A DNA stretch of 64,000 nt from Luteolibacter algae (GCF_042683045.1 NZ_JBHUIT010000002.1:186001-250000), one strand, 5' to 3'; positions 55,279 to 64,000 are shown, counted from the first letter of the stretch. Translations and numbers: made by a program. Notes: generated by a model not told the origin, from the letters alone.

Positions 55279-55755
55279 CTACAGTTTCTCCCAGTCACAG
55301 AAAGTCGCTGCCTGTCCCGTCGGCTTCCCGGTTGCCGCGGAGAGATTCCAGACAGTTGCCTGTCGGATGATGAAACGGCTTCCATCCGCAGAGACACGCA
55401 CTCCGGAATAATCATCGATGAAACCTCTCGCTGAAACCGCATCCAAAAGCCTCTGCCGCTCTTCTCTCTCCGGAGTCTCGGCGGTGAAACGGGAAGGTGT
55501 GCGGACGATCTCCTCCCAGTTCATGGAAAAAAGCTGCTGAGCGGCGAGATTCCCGTAAGTCAGAATCGGATCTACGGAACCATCATGTGAAAGCACGATG
55601 AAAGGCGCCTCGTAGAGCGCCTGAGCTGTCTCGCACCGGTTTTTTCCTGTTGCGATCAAGCGCCGGCCTGTGAGCGCCAGGTAGCTTTCCAGGAGCACGT
55701 CCACATGTGGCGCGAGAAAGTCGTTTTCCGACGATGGCTCTGCGGGCACTTCCAT
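55279..55755 (-). CDS. MEKHLA-domain protein
   Basis: 158 residues. The sequence 'SYLALTGRRLIATGKN', 'ALYEAPFIVLSHDGSVDPILTYGNLAAQQLFSMNWEE', 'TPSRFTAETPEREERQRLLDAV', 'DDYSGVRVSADGSRFIIRQATVWNL' follows the MEKHLA domain, a PAS-like fold also found in plants. It probably binds a small ligand or redox signal. It begins 3 bases after the GspF stop on the same strand, so it is probably in the gspE-gspF operon. The link with secretion is not understood. Confidence 0.75.
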   Translation of the reverse strand: MEVPAEPSSENDFLAPHVDVLLESYLALTGRRLIATGKNRCETAQALYEAPFIVLSHDGSVDPILTYGNLAAQQLFSMNWEEIVRTPSRFTAETPEREERQRLLDAVSARGFIDDYSGVRVSADGSRFIIRQATVWNLSAATGKPTGQAATFCDWEKL

Positions 55756-55758
55756 AAC

Positions 55759-57060
55759 TCAATGTCCGAGGTTTGAGATCGTCTGGAAGATGGCGGTAAT
55801 CATCAGATAGGCAAAGGAACCAATGAGAAGAGCCATCAGGATGAGAACCGTTGGCATGATGAGCGCCATGATCCGTTGCAAATCCTTGTCCAGCTCCTTA
55901 TCGTAGCGCTCAGCGGCCCGCCGCAATGACTGATCGATCTTGCCGGTTTGCTCTCCTACGGAAATCATGTCGATCAGCAGCGGAGGGAACGTGCCACTGC
56001 GGATCATCGCTTTGGAAAATGCCCGGCCATCACCGACCTGATCGATCACTCCATTGAGCTTTTTCCGAAGTGAAAGGTTCTGGGTGGCATCCCGTGAAAG
56101 CTCCAGAGCGCGAAGCAATGGCAAGCCATTCCCTACCAAATTCGCCATCGTCTCGAGGAATTGGACGTAGAAACGCGATGAGATCACCGCTCCGATCAAT
56201 GGCATGGTGAGTTTCATCTCATCCCACTTCGGTTTGTTCGCTTCGTTATCCTTCCACGCCTTGAAAAAAAGAAATCCGCCAATCACCGCCAGCGTGATTA
56301 CGATCCACCAGCTTTTCACAAAATCCGCAAACGCCATCATCATGGAGATAGCAAACGGGATCTTCCCGCCCGGCGTGCTTTTGATCAGTTCCGTCAGCTG
56401 CGGAATAAGAGTCGTCACGAAAACCACTCCTACCCCCACTCCTACCAGCACCAGGAAGGCAGGGTAGATCATTGCCAGAATGAGACGGCTCTGCAGCTCC
56501 GCGAGTGTCTTCAGATAGTGTGCCTGGCGCTTCAAGATCGTATCAAGTGCGCCGGATGCCTCTCCGGCGGCGGCCAATGAGCAATACAAGGGGCCAAAGC
56601 TGGGGCTGACTTTCTTCAAGGCTACAGAGAAGTTCACGCCATCCCGCACAATTGTCCGGATTCTTTGGGAAACCGCTTTCAAGCTCCCGAGCTCCTGACG
56701 ATTTTCCATCGATCTCAGTGCCGGCTCCAGTTGCAAGCCGGCACCGAGCATGTCGGAAAGTTCTTCGGTAAACAGGATGACCTCCGCACGTTTCAACTTC
56801 AGCGGACCGTCGGGAATTTCCTCTTCTTTGGAGATCTCGCTGCTCTTTTCCTTACGTTTTGGCGGAGCGGCTGTCTCCTTTTTCCTGGCATTCTTTCCGG
56901 CTTTTGCCGGGCTTGCTTGTTTGGAAGATTCCTTGAGATTCACTGGCTGAAGTCCGCGCTTATCGAGAACGCGCAGCGCTTCTGGCCGATCCGAGGCTTC
57001 GATCTCTCCGGTGGCAACTGTTCCGCCGGAAGAAAGTGCTTTGTAGGTGAAAAGAGGCAT
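55759..57060 (-). CDS. Type II secretion / type IV pilus inner-membrane protein GspF/PilC
   Basis: 433 residues from the ATG at 57060 (MPLFTYKALSSGGTVATGE); a start at 57084 would overlap the gspE end. The protein has an N-terminal domain, a Lys/Ala-rich linker (about 55-90), and two T2SSF domains, each with membrane helices ('LILAMIYPAFLVLVGVGVGVVFV', 'IMALIMPTVLILMALLIGSFAYLMI'). 'MENRQELGSLKAVSQRIRTIVRDG' and 'MISVGEQTGKIDQSL' are typical family blocks. It forms the inner-membrane platform that joins the ATPase to the pseudopilus. Confidence 0.92.
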   Translation of the reverse strand: MPLFTYKALSSGGTVATGEIEASDRPEALRVLDKRGLQPVNLKESSKQASPAKAGKNARKKETAAPPKRKEKSSEISKEEEIPDGPLKLKRAEVILFTEELSDMLGAGLQLEPALRSMENRQELGSLKAVSQRIRTIVRDGVNFSVALKKVSPSFGPLYCSLAAAGEASGALDTILKRQAHYLKTLAELQSRLILAMIYPAFLVLVGVGVGVVFVTTLIPQLTELIKSTPGGKIPFAISMMMAFADFVKSWWIVITLAVIGGFLFFKAWKDNEANKPKWDEMKLTMPLIGAVISSRFYVQFLETMANLVGNGLPLLRALELSRDATQNLSLRKKLNGVIDQVGDGRAFSKAMIRSGTFPPLLIDMISVGEQTGKIDQSLRRAAERYDKELDKDLQRIMALIMPTVLILMALLIGSFAYLMITAIFQTISNLGH

Positions 57061-57070
57061 AAATTCCTGA

Positions 57071-58786
57071 TTATTCAGCTCCACCCATATCCGAGGAAGT
57101 TACGGAAATGACTTCTTCTATCGTCGTGAGCCCCTGCATCACCTTATGCCATCCGTAGGTCCGCATCTTTACATAACCATCCTTGTGCGCCTGTGCCTTC
57201 ATTTCCGCGAGAGGCCGGGAGTGGGCCACCAATTCCTGCATCGCCTGTGAAAGGACGACCACTTCATAAATTGCAAGGCGACCGGAAAATCCAGTCTCAC
57301 GGCAGCGATCGCAGCCTACGGGATTATAAGCCTGGCCCTCGAGGTTAGGCGGAATCTCAAGATCGATGTAGTCTTGCGGCGAAAGCTCCCGCGGCACCTT
57401 GCAATGCGGGCAAAGACGGCGCACCAGGCGCTGGGCCAGGAAAGCGCGCACGGCTGCAGAAACGAGGAAAGGCTCCACGCCCATATCCACGAGACGTGAG
57501 ATCCCTCCCATCGCATCATTCGTATGCAGCGTGGAGAAAACCAAGTGACCGGTCAGCGAGGCCCGGATCGCAATCTCCGCAGTCTCCAGGTCCCGGATCT
57601 CCCCGATCATCACGACATTCGGATCCGCCCGCAGAATCGAGCGCAGCGCGGTCGCAAAAGTCAGGCCGATCTCCGACTTCACAGCGATCTGCATAACGCC
57701 CGGGAGCTTGTTCTCCACCGGATCCTCCACGGTGACGATCCGCTGATCCGGCCGGTTTACTTCACTTAGGAATGAATAAAGACTGGTGGATTTACCGGAG
57801 CCGGTTGGTCCTGTAATCAGGATGATTCCATTCGGCAGGTGGAGAAGATTCTCAATGATTTTCCGCACGAAAGGCTCCATCCCCAGCTTCTCAAGATTGA
57901 ACTTTTCCTGGTTGAGGAGACGCAGGGAAACGCTTTCCCCCTCCACGGTCGGCACCGTCGCCACCCGGACATCGATGGTCTGACCTTCAAACTGCAGGTT
58001 GATCCGGCCGTCCTGCGGCACACGGCGCTCAGCGATATCGAGCCGGGCCATGATTTTCAAACGTGCTATCACCGAGCTTTGCAAAGCCTTGATGTTCTCC
58101 GGAACCGCGATTTCCAGCAGCCGACCATCAATCCGGTAGCGAATCCGGAGGTTGTTTGCCAGTGGCTCGACATGAATATCCGTCGCACGCTGATCCAGAG
58201 CCTCACGAATGATCTGGTTGACGAATTTCACCACGCTGGCTTCCTCATCTTCATCCGCGTCGATTACATTTGCCTCGTCTTCGGAATCCGAGAGCTGGTC
58301 ATAGTCGAGATCGCGCCCATCGAGAATTTGCTCGAAGGTATCGGCACCTACGCCGTAGAGACGCCTCAGTGCCTCGTGGATGCGCTTACGGGAAGCCATA
58401 CACCACTCGAAGGGAATGCTCAGCTCCTGGGCCGCGGCTTGGTGAGCGACGAGGTTGAAAGGATCAAAAGTGGCCAGAATCAGCTTCCGCTCATCGCCTT
58501 CACCTTCGAAGGCAACTGGCAGAAGCCGGTGCTTCAGCGCGATCCTCGGCCCACAGGCCTCCCGCAATGGCAAGGTGTTTTCGTCCGAAGGTATACTTGC
58601 TAGCCAGGGAAGATCGAGGTCCGTTGCGAGCTCGTGGAGGTATTTTTCCTCATCCACTACCGCCGCGTCCAGAAGGTCGTCGATCGGGGAGCGCTGGCGC
58701 TGTGCAGCCTCCTTGAGCACCTCGCTGACAGCAGGCAAATTTTCACAACCGGATCTCCGGGCTGGTTCAAGTAAAAGTTGGGTCAT
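57071..58786 (-). CDS. Type II secretion / type IV pilus ATPase GspE/PilB
   Basis: 571 residues. The N-terminal MshEN-like region is followed by the motor domain with Walker A GPTGSGKST near 326, Asp box 'VTVEDPVENKLPGV', Walker B 'VVMIGEIRDLETAEIA' and His box 'SLTGHLVFSTLHTND'. A four-Cys zinc site (CPHC near 457 and CDRC near 492) is typical of GspE/PilB. It powers pseudopilus or pilus assembly from the cytoplasmic side. It precedes GspF by about ten bases in one operon. The other pilus/secretion genes are not in this window. Confidence 0.95.
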   Translation of the reverse strand: MTQLLLEPARRSGCENLPAVSEVLKEAAQRQRSPIDDLLDAAVVDEEKYLHELATDLDLPWLASIPSDENTLPLREACGPRIALKHRLLPVAFEGEGDERKLILATFDPFNLVAHQAAAQELSIPFEWCMASRKRIHEALRRLYGVGADTFEQILDGRDLDYDQLSDSEDEANVIDADEDEEASVVKFVNQIIREALDQRATDIHVEPLANNLRIRYRIDGRLLEIAVPENIKALQSSVIARLKIMARLDIAERRVPQDGRINLQFEGQTIDVRVATVPTVEGESVSLRLLNQEKFNLEKLGMEPFVRKIIENLLHLPNGIILITGPTGSGKSTSLYSFLSEVNRPDQRIVTVEDPVENKLPGVMQIAVKSEIGLTFATALRSILRADPNVVMIGEIRDLETAEIAIRASLTGHLVFSTLHTNDAMGGISRLVDMGVEPFLVSAAVRAFLAQRLVRRLCPHCKVPRELSPQDYIDLEIPPNLEGQAYNPVGCDRCRETGFSGRLAIYEVVVLSQAMQELVAHSRPLAEMKAQAHKDGYVKMRTYGWHKVMQGLTTIEEVISVTSSDMGGAE

Positions 58787-58946
58787 CCGTTCGCGTTGAG
58801 TCTCATCCTAAATGCCCTCCGCTGGCAACATTGTCGGTGAAAAGCAGTGAGATTCCTGTTCTTTTCCCGGAACCCGCCATTTTTCCCGCTCTCTCCCGCT
58901 TCAAACATCATTGCCGCCATCCTCCGCCAGTGCTTTACTCCGCACC

Positions 58947-59744
58947 GTGTCCTATCTGGAAATCAACGATCTCGAAAAGCACTTCGTCAAAAAGACGGGA
59001 GGCATGCTCACATCCCGTCTGGAGACAGTGAAGGCCGTGGATGGCGTGAATCTGCGGATCGAAAAAGGTGAAATCCTCGGGCTGGTCGGTGAATCAGGAT
59101 GCGGTAAATCAACCCTTTCACGAACGCTGATGCAGCTCATCCCGCCAACTTCCGGCTCGATCGTTCTCAACGGGGAAAATTACTCCACATTGAGTCCGGC
59201 GGAAGTGCGGAAGCGACGCCTGGACTTTCAGATGGTTTTTCAGGATCCCTACGCCTCGCTGAACCCCCGGATGACCGTTTTTTCTACTCTTGCCGAGGCC
59301 GTCAAACAGCGACACAAAGGCATGAAGGGTGATGCGCTCGAAGCAAAGGTCATCGAGCTTATGTCCACCGTAGGGCTTGATGCGGCACAGATGAAACGCT
59401 ACCCGCACGAATTTTCCGGCGGTCAACGGCAGCGCATTGCCATCGCACGGGCTCTCGCCCCAGAGCCAAAACTGATCATCGCGGACGAGCCTGTCTCCGC
59501 GCTGGACGTTTCCATCCAATCACAAATTCTAAATCTGCTGAAAGACCTCCAACGGGATCTCGGGCTCACTCTGATCTTTATCTCCCACGATCTGGGTGTC
59601 GTCCACTACATCGCAGACCGTATCGCTGTGATGTATCGCGGGAAAATCGTGGAAACCGGCACGGCCGAGGAGGTTTTCAACTCCCCCCAAGATGATTATA
59701 CCAAACGCCTGCTCGCCTCCATCCCGAAGCTGAATGTTTCCTAA
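58947..59744 (+). CDS. Oligopeptide/dipeptide ABC transporter ATPase (OppF/DppF-like)
   Basis: 265 residues from the GTG at 58947 (VSYLEINDLEKHFVKK); the ATG at 58911 extends without similarity. Walker A GESGCGKST, signature 'FSGGQRQRIAIARALA', Walker B 'LIIADEPVSALDVS' and H-loop 'ISHDLG' are intact. The C-terminal 'TKRLLASIPKLN' is the OppF/DppF oligopeptide-transporter tail. It provides the ATP-driven power for peptide uptake with a partner ATPase, permeases and a binding protein, none of which are in the window. It is divergent from gspE. Confidence 0.88.
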   Translation: MSYLEINDLEKHFVKKTGGMLTSRLETVKAVDGVNLRIEKGEILGLVGESGCGKSTLSRTLMQLIPPTSGSIVLNGENYSTLSPAEVRKRRLDFQMVFQDPYASLNPRMTVFSTLAEAVKQRHKGMKGDALEAKVIELMSTVGLDAAQMKRYPHEFSGGQRQRIAIARALAPEPKLIIADEPVSALDVSIQSQILNLLKDLQRDLGLTLIFISHDLGVVHYIADRIAVMYRGKIVETGTAEEVFNSPQDDYTKRLLASIPKLNVS

Positions 59745-59873
59745 AAAAGAACGCAATGCCCCTTCCACCAAAAGCCTCTCCAGCGGGTTGGCCGATTACC
59801 GCCGAGAGCTTGCCGTTTTTTAGACAAAATCGGAGATTGTGAACGTTATAGGTTAGGCATTAAACTAAATGCT

Positions 59874-61130
59874 ATGAAATGGAATATAACTAGTGTCGCC
59901 GCCGCATGCATTGTCGTGGGAGTGGCAGGTTTTCTCGCTGGAAAAATGACCCGGGGCACCGTTGTGAAATCGGAAGCCGATCTACTGATAGAACGTTCCA
60001 GAGTAGTCATGAACCAGCGCGGAGATTCCAGCGATAGCCGCTCCGCCACCTCTGCGCGGCCCATCCGCCCCGGCTCCCGATCCATCGCCACCTTCGAAGA
60101 GCGCCTGGATAATATGGAGGAAATCATCCGGGGGGAAAATCCATTGGATCGCGGGCGCGCGATGCTTTCATGGATCGATTCGCTTGCGCCCGATGAGTTT
60201 GAATCCGCGGTGGAACGTTTCCGGGAACTGGGTCCCACCCAGAACCGTATGGGTGAATACGCTATGCTGCTCACCGCCTGGGCAGAGCTAGATCCCACCG
60301 CCGCGCTTGCCTATACCACGGAGAAAACCCGTGGCGGGATGGCTACCGGCACCGTGCTTACGGCGTGGGCGAGCCGCGATCCTGAGGCTGCCATCGCTTG
60401 GGCAAAGGCAAATCACGAAGGTGATGAGGCCAACCCATACATGATCGGAATTATCCGCGGCATGGTAGAGACGGATCCTGCTCGTGCAACAGAACTCCTA
60501 CAGGATCTCCCCTTCAGCGGAGAGCGCGGCAGGGCACTCCAGGCTATGATTCCACATCTCATGGAGATGGGCACCGAAGGTGCCAAAAATTGGATTGCTG
60601 GACTGACCGACGAGAAGCTCCGGGATGGTGCGACCGCGCGGCTTGCCGAGGAAATGGCAAAGAAAGATCCCTCCGGCACGGCCGAATGGTTGCTATCGAA
60701 CTTAGGCGAGAATTCCACGCGTAGCGTGGACGAGGTTTTTTCAGAATGGGCGAAAACCGATAAGGCTGCAGCGCTTGATAGTTTTGAAAAGCTCCCTGAG
60801 GGCGATGCAAGAAGCCGTGCGTTCCGGGGTCTGGTGATCAGCGACGCCCGCGAGAATCCCCAGGCGGCCATTGCCCTGATGGACAGCTATCCGCAGGATG
60901 TGACAGATCGCACGGTGCAGCATGTAATCTGGAGTTCTTTCGATAAGAACCCTGATGTGGCTGCCAGCCAGATCGGCAAGATCCAGGACGAAGGCAGTCG
61001 CAACCGTATGTATGACCGGGCTCTGAACGCATGGTTGAGCCGTGATCCTGCGGGTGCGAAAACCTGGATCAACTCTGCAAATCTACCACCAGACGTGGTT
61101 CAGAAGCTTGATTTTGGCAATCAGCCGTAG
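59874..61130 (+). CDS. Exported helical-repeat protein, function unknown
   Basis: 418 residues with one N-terminal hydrophobic segment (about 6-24), serving as signal or anchor. From residue about 80 the sequence repeats units of 25-35 residues with the pattern 'W..xDPxAAxxW' ('WAELDPTAALAYT', 'WASRDPEAAIAWAKA', 'WLSRDPAGAKTWINS'), an alpha-helical repeat akin to TPR/Sel1-type solenoids. No catalytic motif is seen. Such repeat proteins are frequent in this phylum and probably mediate protein binding in the periplasm. It stands alone. Confidence 0.65.
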   Translation: MKWNITSVAAACIVVGVAGFLAGKMTRGTVVKSEADLLIERSRVVMNQRGDSSDSRSATSARPIRPGSRSIATFEERLDNMEEIIRGENPLDRGRAMLSWIDSLAPDEFESAVERFRELGPTQNRMGEYAMLLTAWAELDPTAALAYTTEKTRGGMATGTVLTAWASRDPEAAIAWAKANHEGDEANPYMIGIIRGMVETDPARATELLQDLPFSGERGRALQAMIPHLMEMGTEGAKNWIAGLTDEKLRDGATARLAEEMAKKDPSGTAEWLLSNLGENSTRSVDEVFSEWAKTDKAAALDSFEKLPEGDARSRAFRGLVISDARENPQAAIALMDSYPQDVTDRTVQHVIWSSFDKNPDVAASQIGKIQDEGSRNRMYDRALNAWLSRDPAGAKTWINSANLPPDVVQKLDFGNQP

Positions 61131-61181
61131 GGCTTTTTCGGGTTCTTCGGGAAAATATGATTTGGGAGCGGCAAGGGACGC

Positions 61182-61400
61182 TCAATGTCCCGAAACGATG
61201 CTTTTCCAAAACTCGCGCAGCCCCTTGAAGCGGTTTTCGACGGCGTCGAAGTATTCCTCTAGGTTTTCCACTTCCTCGTGTTGTTCTTGTTCCAAAACTT
61301 TTTGCAGCTCCTTTTCCAAGCGGCTGACGTCCTCCCGAACTCTTCCTAGCTCGGCTTCCAAATTTTCGCGGCGGAGTGTATTCATCTTATGAATTTTCAT
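61182..61400 (-). CDS. Small coiled-coil protein
   Basis: 72 residues from the ATG at 61400 (MKIHKMNTLRRENLEAEL); an ATG at 61385 is equally possible, and the frame is open to 61451. Residues about 8-45 form a heptad-type charged helix ('LGRVREDVSRLEKELQKVLEQ'), followed by another helix ('LEEYFDAVENRFKGLREFWKSI'). No known family is recognised. It lies 28 bases downstream of the Na/Pi cotransporter gene on the same strand and may be co-transcribed. It may be a small structural partner. Confidence 0.55.
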   Translation of the reverse strand: MKIHKMNTLRRENLEAELGRVREDVSRLEKELQKVLEQEQHEEVENLEEYFDAVENRFKGLREFWKSIVSGH

Positions 61401-61428
61401 GGTTTGAACTTGCGGTTGGAAGCGATGG

Positions 61429-62658
61429 TCAGTGCCCGCTGTTTGTTTCAATGGCTGCCGGAGATTTTGGATGGGATTTATCGAAAGCCGCGCTAACTCC
61501 GATCAAGCATGCAGGCACCACGAAAAAGGTCCCGACGACGTAAGCCAACGCGTAGATTTTCTTCCTCTCCGCCAATCCCGCCAGCCACTCGGCCGCGTGA
61601 ATCGGGATATGGCGTAAAACCGGGATCCCGTAGATGATCACGACTCCCAATACGTTATAAATGAGGTGAACCATCGCAATCTGCATTGCAAACGTCGCGC
61701 TAGTGCCAGTGACCGCGGTTGCTGCCAGGAGGGCCGTGATGCATGTCCCGATATTGGCACCCAGGCAGAAAGGGTAGATCTGCCTTAGTGTGAATACGCC
61801 CGTGCCGGCCAACGGCACCACCAGACTCGTTGTGGTCGAGCTGGACTGAACCAAAGTCGTCACGAGCGTGCCGGAAGCAATTCCGGAGAGCGGACCGCGC
61901 CCGATCGCCGTGTGAAGAATCGCCTTCGCCCGGCCCACCATGAGTTTGCGCAGAAGCTTGCCGATGAAGGTGATCACAACGAAAATTAGCCCGATTCCCA
62001 GAACCGCCATCACGATGCCCGCAGCGGTGCTCCCCATACCCATGAGCATGTTTTTGAAAGCGGAAACCGGGGGCTTGGTGATGGCACCCATGAAATTCAG
62101 CCCGCCCATATCCATACTCCCACCACCGATCAATGGCGTGACAACCCATGCGGACATTTTCTCCAGGGGATGGAAAACCATTTCCAATGGGAGAAAGATC
62201 ACCACTCCGATGAGATTGAAAAAATCGTGGACCGTAGCAGCTGCAAATGCGCGGCGGAATTCCTCGTTGTTGCGCACGTGTCCCAGACTTACCAATGTGT
62301 TGGTGATCGTGGTGCCGATATTTGCGCCCATAATCATCGGGATTGCGATCCCGACCGGTAGTCCGCCGGCAACCAAGGCCACGATGATCGAGGTAACCGT
62401 GGAGGAGGACTGAATGAGAGCCGTTGCGATTGTGCCGATGACCAACCCGGCAAAAGGATTGCTAGCAAAATCAAAAAGCGTCTTTGCCTGGTCACCAGCT
62501 GCGGTTTTGAATCCGGTTCCGATCATTCCCACCGCAAGAAGCAGACCGTAGACAAGGACGACAACCATTGCCCATCGGAGAGCCTGATTGCTTTCCTGGC
62601 TGGTGGTATTCTCGCGGACTGGCTGATCCACGCCTTCGGTGATAGTGGCTGATGACAT
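61429..62658 (-). CDS. Na+/phosphate cotransporter family protein (PNaS)
   Basis: 409 residues with about nine hydrophobic helices. The two inverted half-repeats each carry the QSSS motif: 'ATALIQSSSTVTSIIVALV' and 'LVTTLVQSSSTTTSLVVPL', hallmarks of NptA/SLC34-like Na/Pi cotransporters. It probably takes up phosphate with sodium, or exports it, at the inner membrane. The PhoU-like tail found in many relatives is absent. The divergent neighbour is a polyphosphate kinase 2, so both handle phosphate. A GTGAC/GTCAC inverted repeat lies between them. Confidence 0.9.
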   Translation of the reverse strand: MSSATITEGVDQPVRENTTSQESNQALRWAMVVVLVYGLLLAVGMIGTGFKTAAGDQAKTLFDFASNPFAGLVIGTIATALIQSSSTVTSIIVALVAGGLPVGIAIPMIMGANIGTTITNTLVSLGHVRNNEEFRRAFAAATVHDFFNLIGVVIFLPLEMVFHPLEKMSAWVVTPLIGGGSMDMGGLNFMGAITKPPVSAFKNMLMGMGSTAAGIVMAVLGIGLIFVVITFIGKLLRKLMVGRAKAILHTAIGRGPLSGIASGTLVTTLVQSSSTTTSLVVPLAGTGVFTLRQIYPFCLGANIGTCITALLAATAVTGTSATFAMQIAMVHLIYNVLGVVIIYGIPVLRHIPIHAAEWLAGLAERKKIYALAYVVGTFFVVPACLIGVSAAFDKSHPKSPAAIETNSGH

Positions 62659-62703
62659 GCCACATGACTACTTTCCGGACAGAATTTCAAAAAACCTCGG
62701 GAA

Positions 62704-62719
62704 GTGACGATAATGTCAC
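62704..62719. promoter_or_regulatory. Inverted repeat GTGAC-N6-GTCAC in a phosphate divergon
   Basis: GTGAC (62704-62708) and GTCAC (62715-62719) face each other across six bases, midway between the Na/Pi cotransporter and PPK2 starts. It resembles half of a Pho-type TGTCA site. A role in both promoters is inferred from position. Confidence 0.4.
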
Positions 62720-62755
62720 CCCCTGGTTGCAGCTTCTCTGATACCTTTGCCGCGC

Positions 62756-63667
62756 ATGAATTCAGAACAGATGAGAGAAAATTTCGATCGTATCCGTGAG
62801 GATTATATCGATCAGTTCGATGAAGAACTCGAAATGGAATTCGGCGAATACGACGAAGAAAATCGCCCTCACGGTGATGGACAGGATAACAGTGCGGAAT
62901 TTCGGAAAGCTTATTTCAAGGAGTTGTATAGGTTACAGGTGGAGCTGGTGAAGCTTCAGGACTGGGTTGTGGAAAGCGGCCACAAGCTCGTCGTCATCTT
63001 TGAAGGGCGGGATTCCGCGGGAAAAGGCGGGGTGATCAAGCGCATCACCCAGCGTCTCAATCCACGGATCTGCCGTGTGGCCGCGCTCCCGGCTCCAAAC
63101 AGCAGAGAACGGACCCAGTGGTATTTCCAGCGCTATGTGGAGCATCTGCCTGCCGCCGGGGAAATCGTCCTCTTTGATCGAAGCTGGTATAATAGGGCCG
63201 GAGTGGAACGAGTGATGAACTTTTGCTCGGAAGAGGAATATCAGGAGTTCTTCCGCTCGGTCCCGGAGTTTGAGAAAATGCTTATCCGCTCAGGGATTCA
63301 GATCATAAAATACTGGTTTTCGATCAGCGATGAGGAACAGGCATTTCGCTTCGAGTGCCGCAACCATGATCCGCTCAAACAGTGGAAATTAAGCCCGATG
63401 GATCTGGAGTCCCGCAAGCGCTGGGAAGATTACACCAAGGCAAAGGAGGTCATGTTCAAACACACCCACATAAGCCAGGCTCCGTGGCATGTTGTCCCTG
63501 CGGATGATAAGAAAAAAGCCCGTTTGAACTGTATTTCTCACTTTCTTGAGCAAGTGCCATATCAATTTGTCGGACGAAAAATCGTGGAACTCCCGGAGCG
63601 GATTCACCACGAGGATTACAAACGCGAGCCCGTGCCGGAAGAAATTGTCATCCCACAACGTTTCTGA
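62756..63667 (+). CDS. ppk2: Polyphosphate kinase 2 (class I PPK2)
   Basis: 303 residues from the ATG at 62756 (MNSEQMRENFDRI); a TTG nine bases earlier is in frame. Walker A 'EGRDSAGKGGVIKRI' near residue 85 and lid/Walker B 'FDRSWYNRAGVERVMNF' near 140 are intact, with 'QRLNPRICRVAALPAPNSRERTQWYFQRY' between. The acidic N-terminal segment (about 1-45) is rich in Asp and Glu. It transfers phosphate between polyphosphate and nucleoside diphosphates, mainly making GTP or ATP. It is divergent from the Na/Pi cotransporter. Confidence 0.93.
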   Translation: MNSEQMRENFDRIREDYIDQFDEELEMEFGEYDEENRPHGDGQDNSAEFRKAYFKELYRLQVELVKLQDWVVESGHKLVVIFEGRDSAGKGGVIKRITQRLNPRICRVAALPAPNSRERTQWYFQRYVEHLPAAGEIVLFDRSWYNRAGVERVMNFCSEEEYQEFFRSVPEFEKMLIRSGIQIIKYWFSISDEEQAFRFECRNHDPLKQWKLSPMDLESRKRWEDYTKAKEVMFKHTHISQAPWHVVPADDKKKARLNCISHFLEQVPYQFVGRKIVELPERIHHEDYKREPVPEEIVIPQRF

Positions 63668-63680
63668 CACCGGGCAATCG

Positions 63681-64000
63681 TTAGAAATCGAGATAAATTT
63701 CTGTCCTGCGGTTCGCACGTCTGCCTTCCGGATCATCTTCTCCGGATTCTGTGACATTCGGGCGCCGCGGCTGGCTGGCGCCCTTCGCAACCGTGATGAT
63801 CTGTTCTTCGGCAACACCCGCATTAGCGAGGAAATCCCTCACCACCCGGGCCCGGCTGGCGGAAAGCTGATTATTGTAATTGTCGGTCCCCAAGGCATCG
63901 GTATGGCCGCTGAGCGTGATCTTTTTTGCCGCATCGCTCTTCAGCATAGAGGCTACGATCTCAAGCTGGCGACGGGTTCTGGGGCTCATGGAATCTTCAT
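63681..64000 (-). CDS. OmpA-family C-terminal domain protein (partial, 5' end outside window)
   Basis: The minus-strand frame is open to the window edge, giving about 105 residues plus a stop at 63681. The visible part is an OmpA peptidoglycan-binding domain: 'SPRTRRQLEIVASML', 'ITLSGHTDALGTDNYNNQLSASRARVVRDFL', 'ITVAKGASQPRRPN', 'RRANRRTEIYLDF'. The TDxxGxxxxNxxLSxxRA block binds meso-diaminopimelate. The start and the N-terminal domains are outside the window, so full size and anchor type are unknown. It is convergent with ppk2. Confidence 0.88.
   Translation of the reverse strand, partial: EDSMSPRTRRQLEIVASMLKSDAAKKITLSGHTDALGTDNYNNQLSASRARVVRDFLANAGVAEEQIITVAKGASQPRRPNVTESGEDDPEGRRANRRTEIYLDF

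Noticed and set aside
1..64000. CRISPR arrays, tRNA or rRNA genes, insertion sequences
   Set aside because: Looked for regular repeats, tRNA-like TpsiC arms outside coding regions, and transposase motifs; none found by eye.

Overview
The window looks like a chromosomal segment of a Verrucomicrobiota bacterium. Several sequence features point that way: many secreted sulfatases and glycoside hydrolases, three PEP-CTERM proteins with arginine-rich C-termini, cytochrome c / beta-propeller protein pairs, an SHD1-domain protein, a trypsin-like protein with the 'FPNLMEFALGGDP' C-terminal motif, and a near absence of clear Shine-Dalgarno sequences. The phylum is an inference. No rRNA, tRNA, CRISPR array, insertion sequence or phage gene was seen.

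Layout. (1) 1-6.2 kb: a minus-strand group (large TerB/FHA-like/ABCG-type ABC protein, an unnamed membrane protein, an SbcD-like phosphoesterase cut by the window edge) and a divergent small membrane protein. (2) 6.4-30.8 kb, all plus strand: a glycan-degradation island. It holds a beta-propeller glycosidase, a PhoD-type phosphatase, five sulfatases, a NarL-type two-component system, a PEP-CTERM protein, two cytochrome c / sugar-dehydrogenase-like propeller pairs (one propeller fused to a 3-keto-disaccharide hydrolase domain) and a GH117/GH43-like enzyme. (3) 31-44.3 kb, minus strand: sugar MFS transporter, GH95-like, DUF5107-TPR, GH2, PEP-CTERM protein and a second propeller glycosidase, with a divergent AraC regulator at 44.3 kb. 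(4) 45.4-64 kb: mostly housekeeping genes: MBL/beta-CASP nuclease, protease, RlmN, metallopeptidase, TIM-barrel isomerase, Nudix hydrolase, PEP-CTERM protein, fatty-acid desaturase, DinB-like protein, GspE/GspF, OppF-like ATPase, helical-repeat secreted protein, Na/Pi cotransporter, PPK2 and an OmpA fragment.

How it may work together (inference): sulfatases remove sulfate from a sulfated polysaccharide and glycosidases trim it. A periplasmic redox route may act alongside them: the propeller dehydrogenase oxidises a sugar hydroxyl, cytochrome c takes the electrons, and the DUF1080 domain cleaves the 3-keto glycoside. Monosaccharides would enter through the MFS porter under AraC control. Two genes of the island, a sulfatase and a glycosidase, each carry one in-frame TGA exactly where the alignment calls for Trp (TGG). 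Because TGA is a genuine stop elsewhere in the window, these are probably nonsense mutations or base errors, but the repetition deserves checking.
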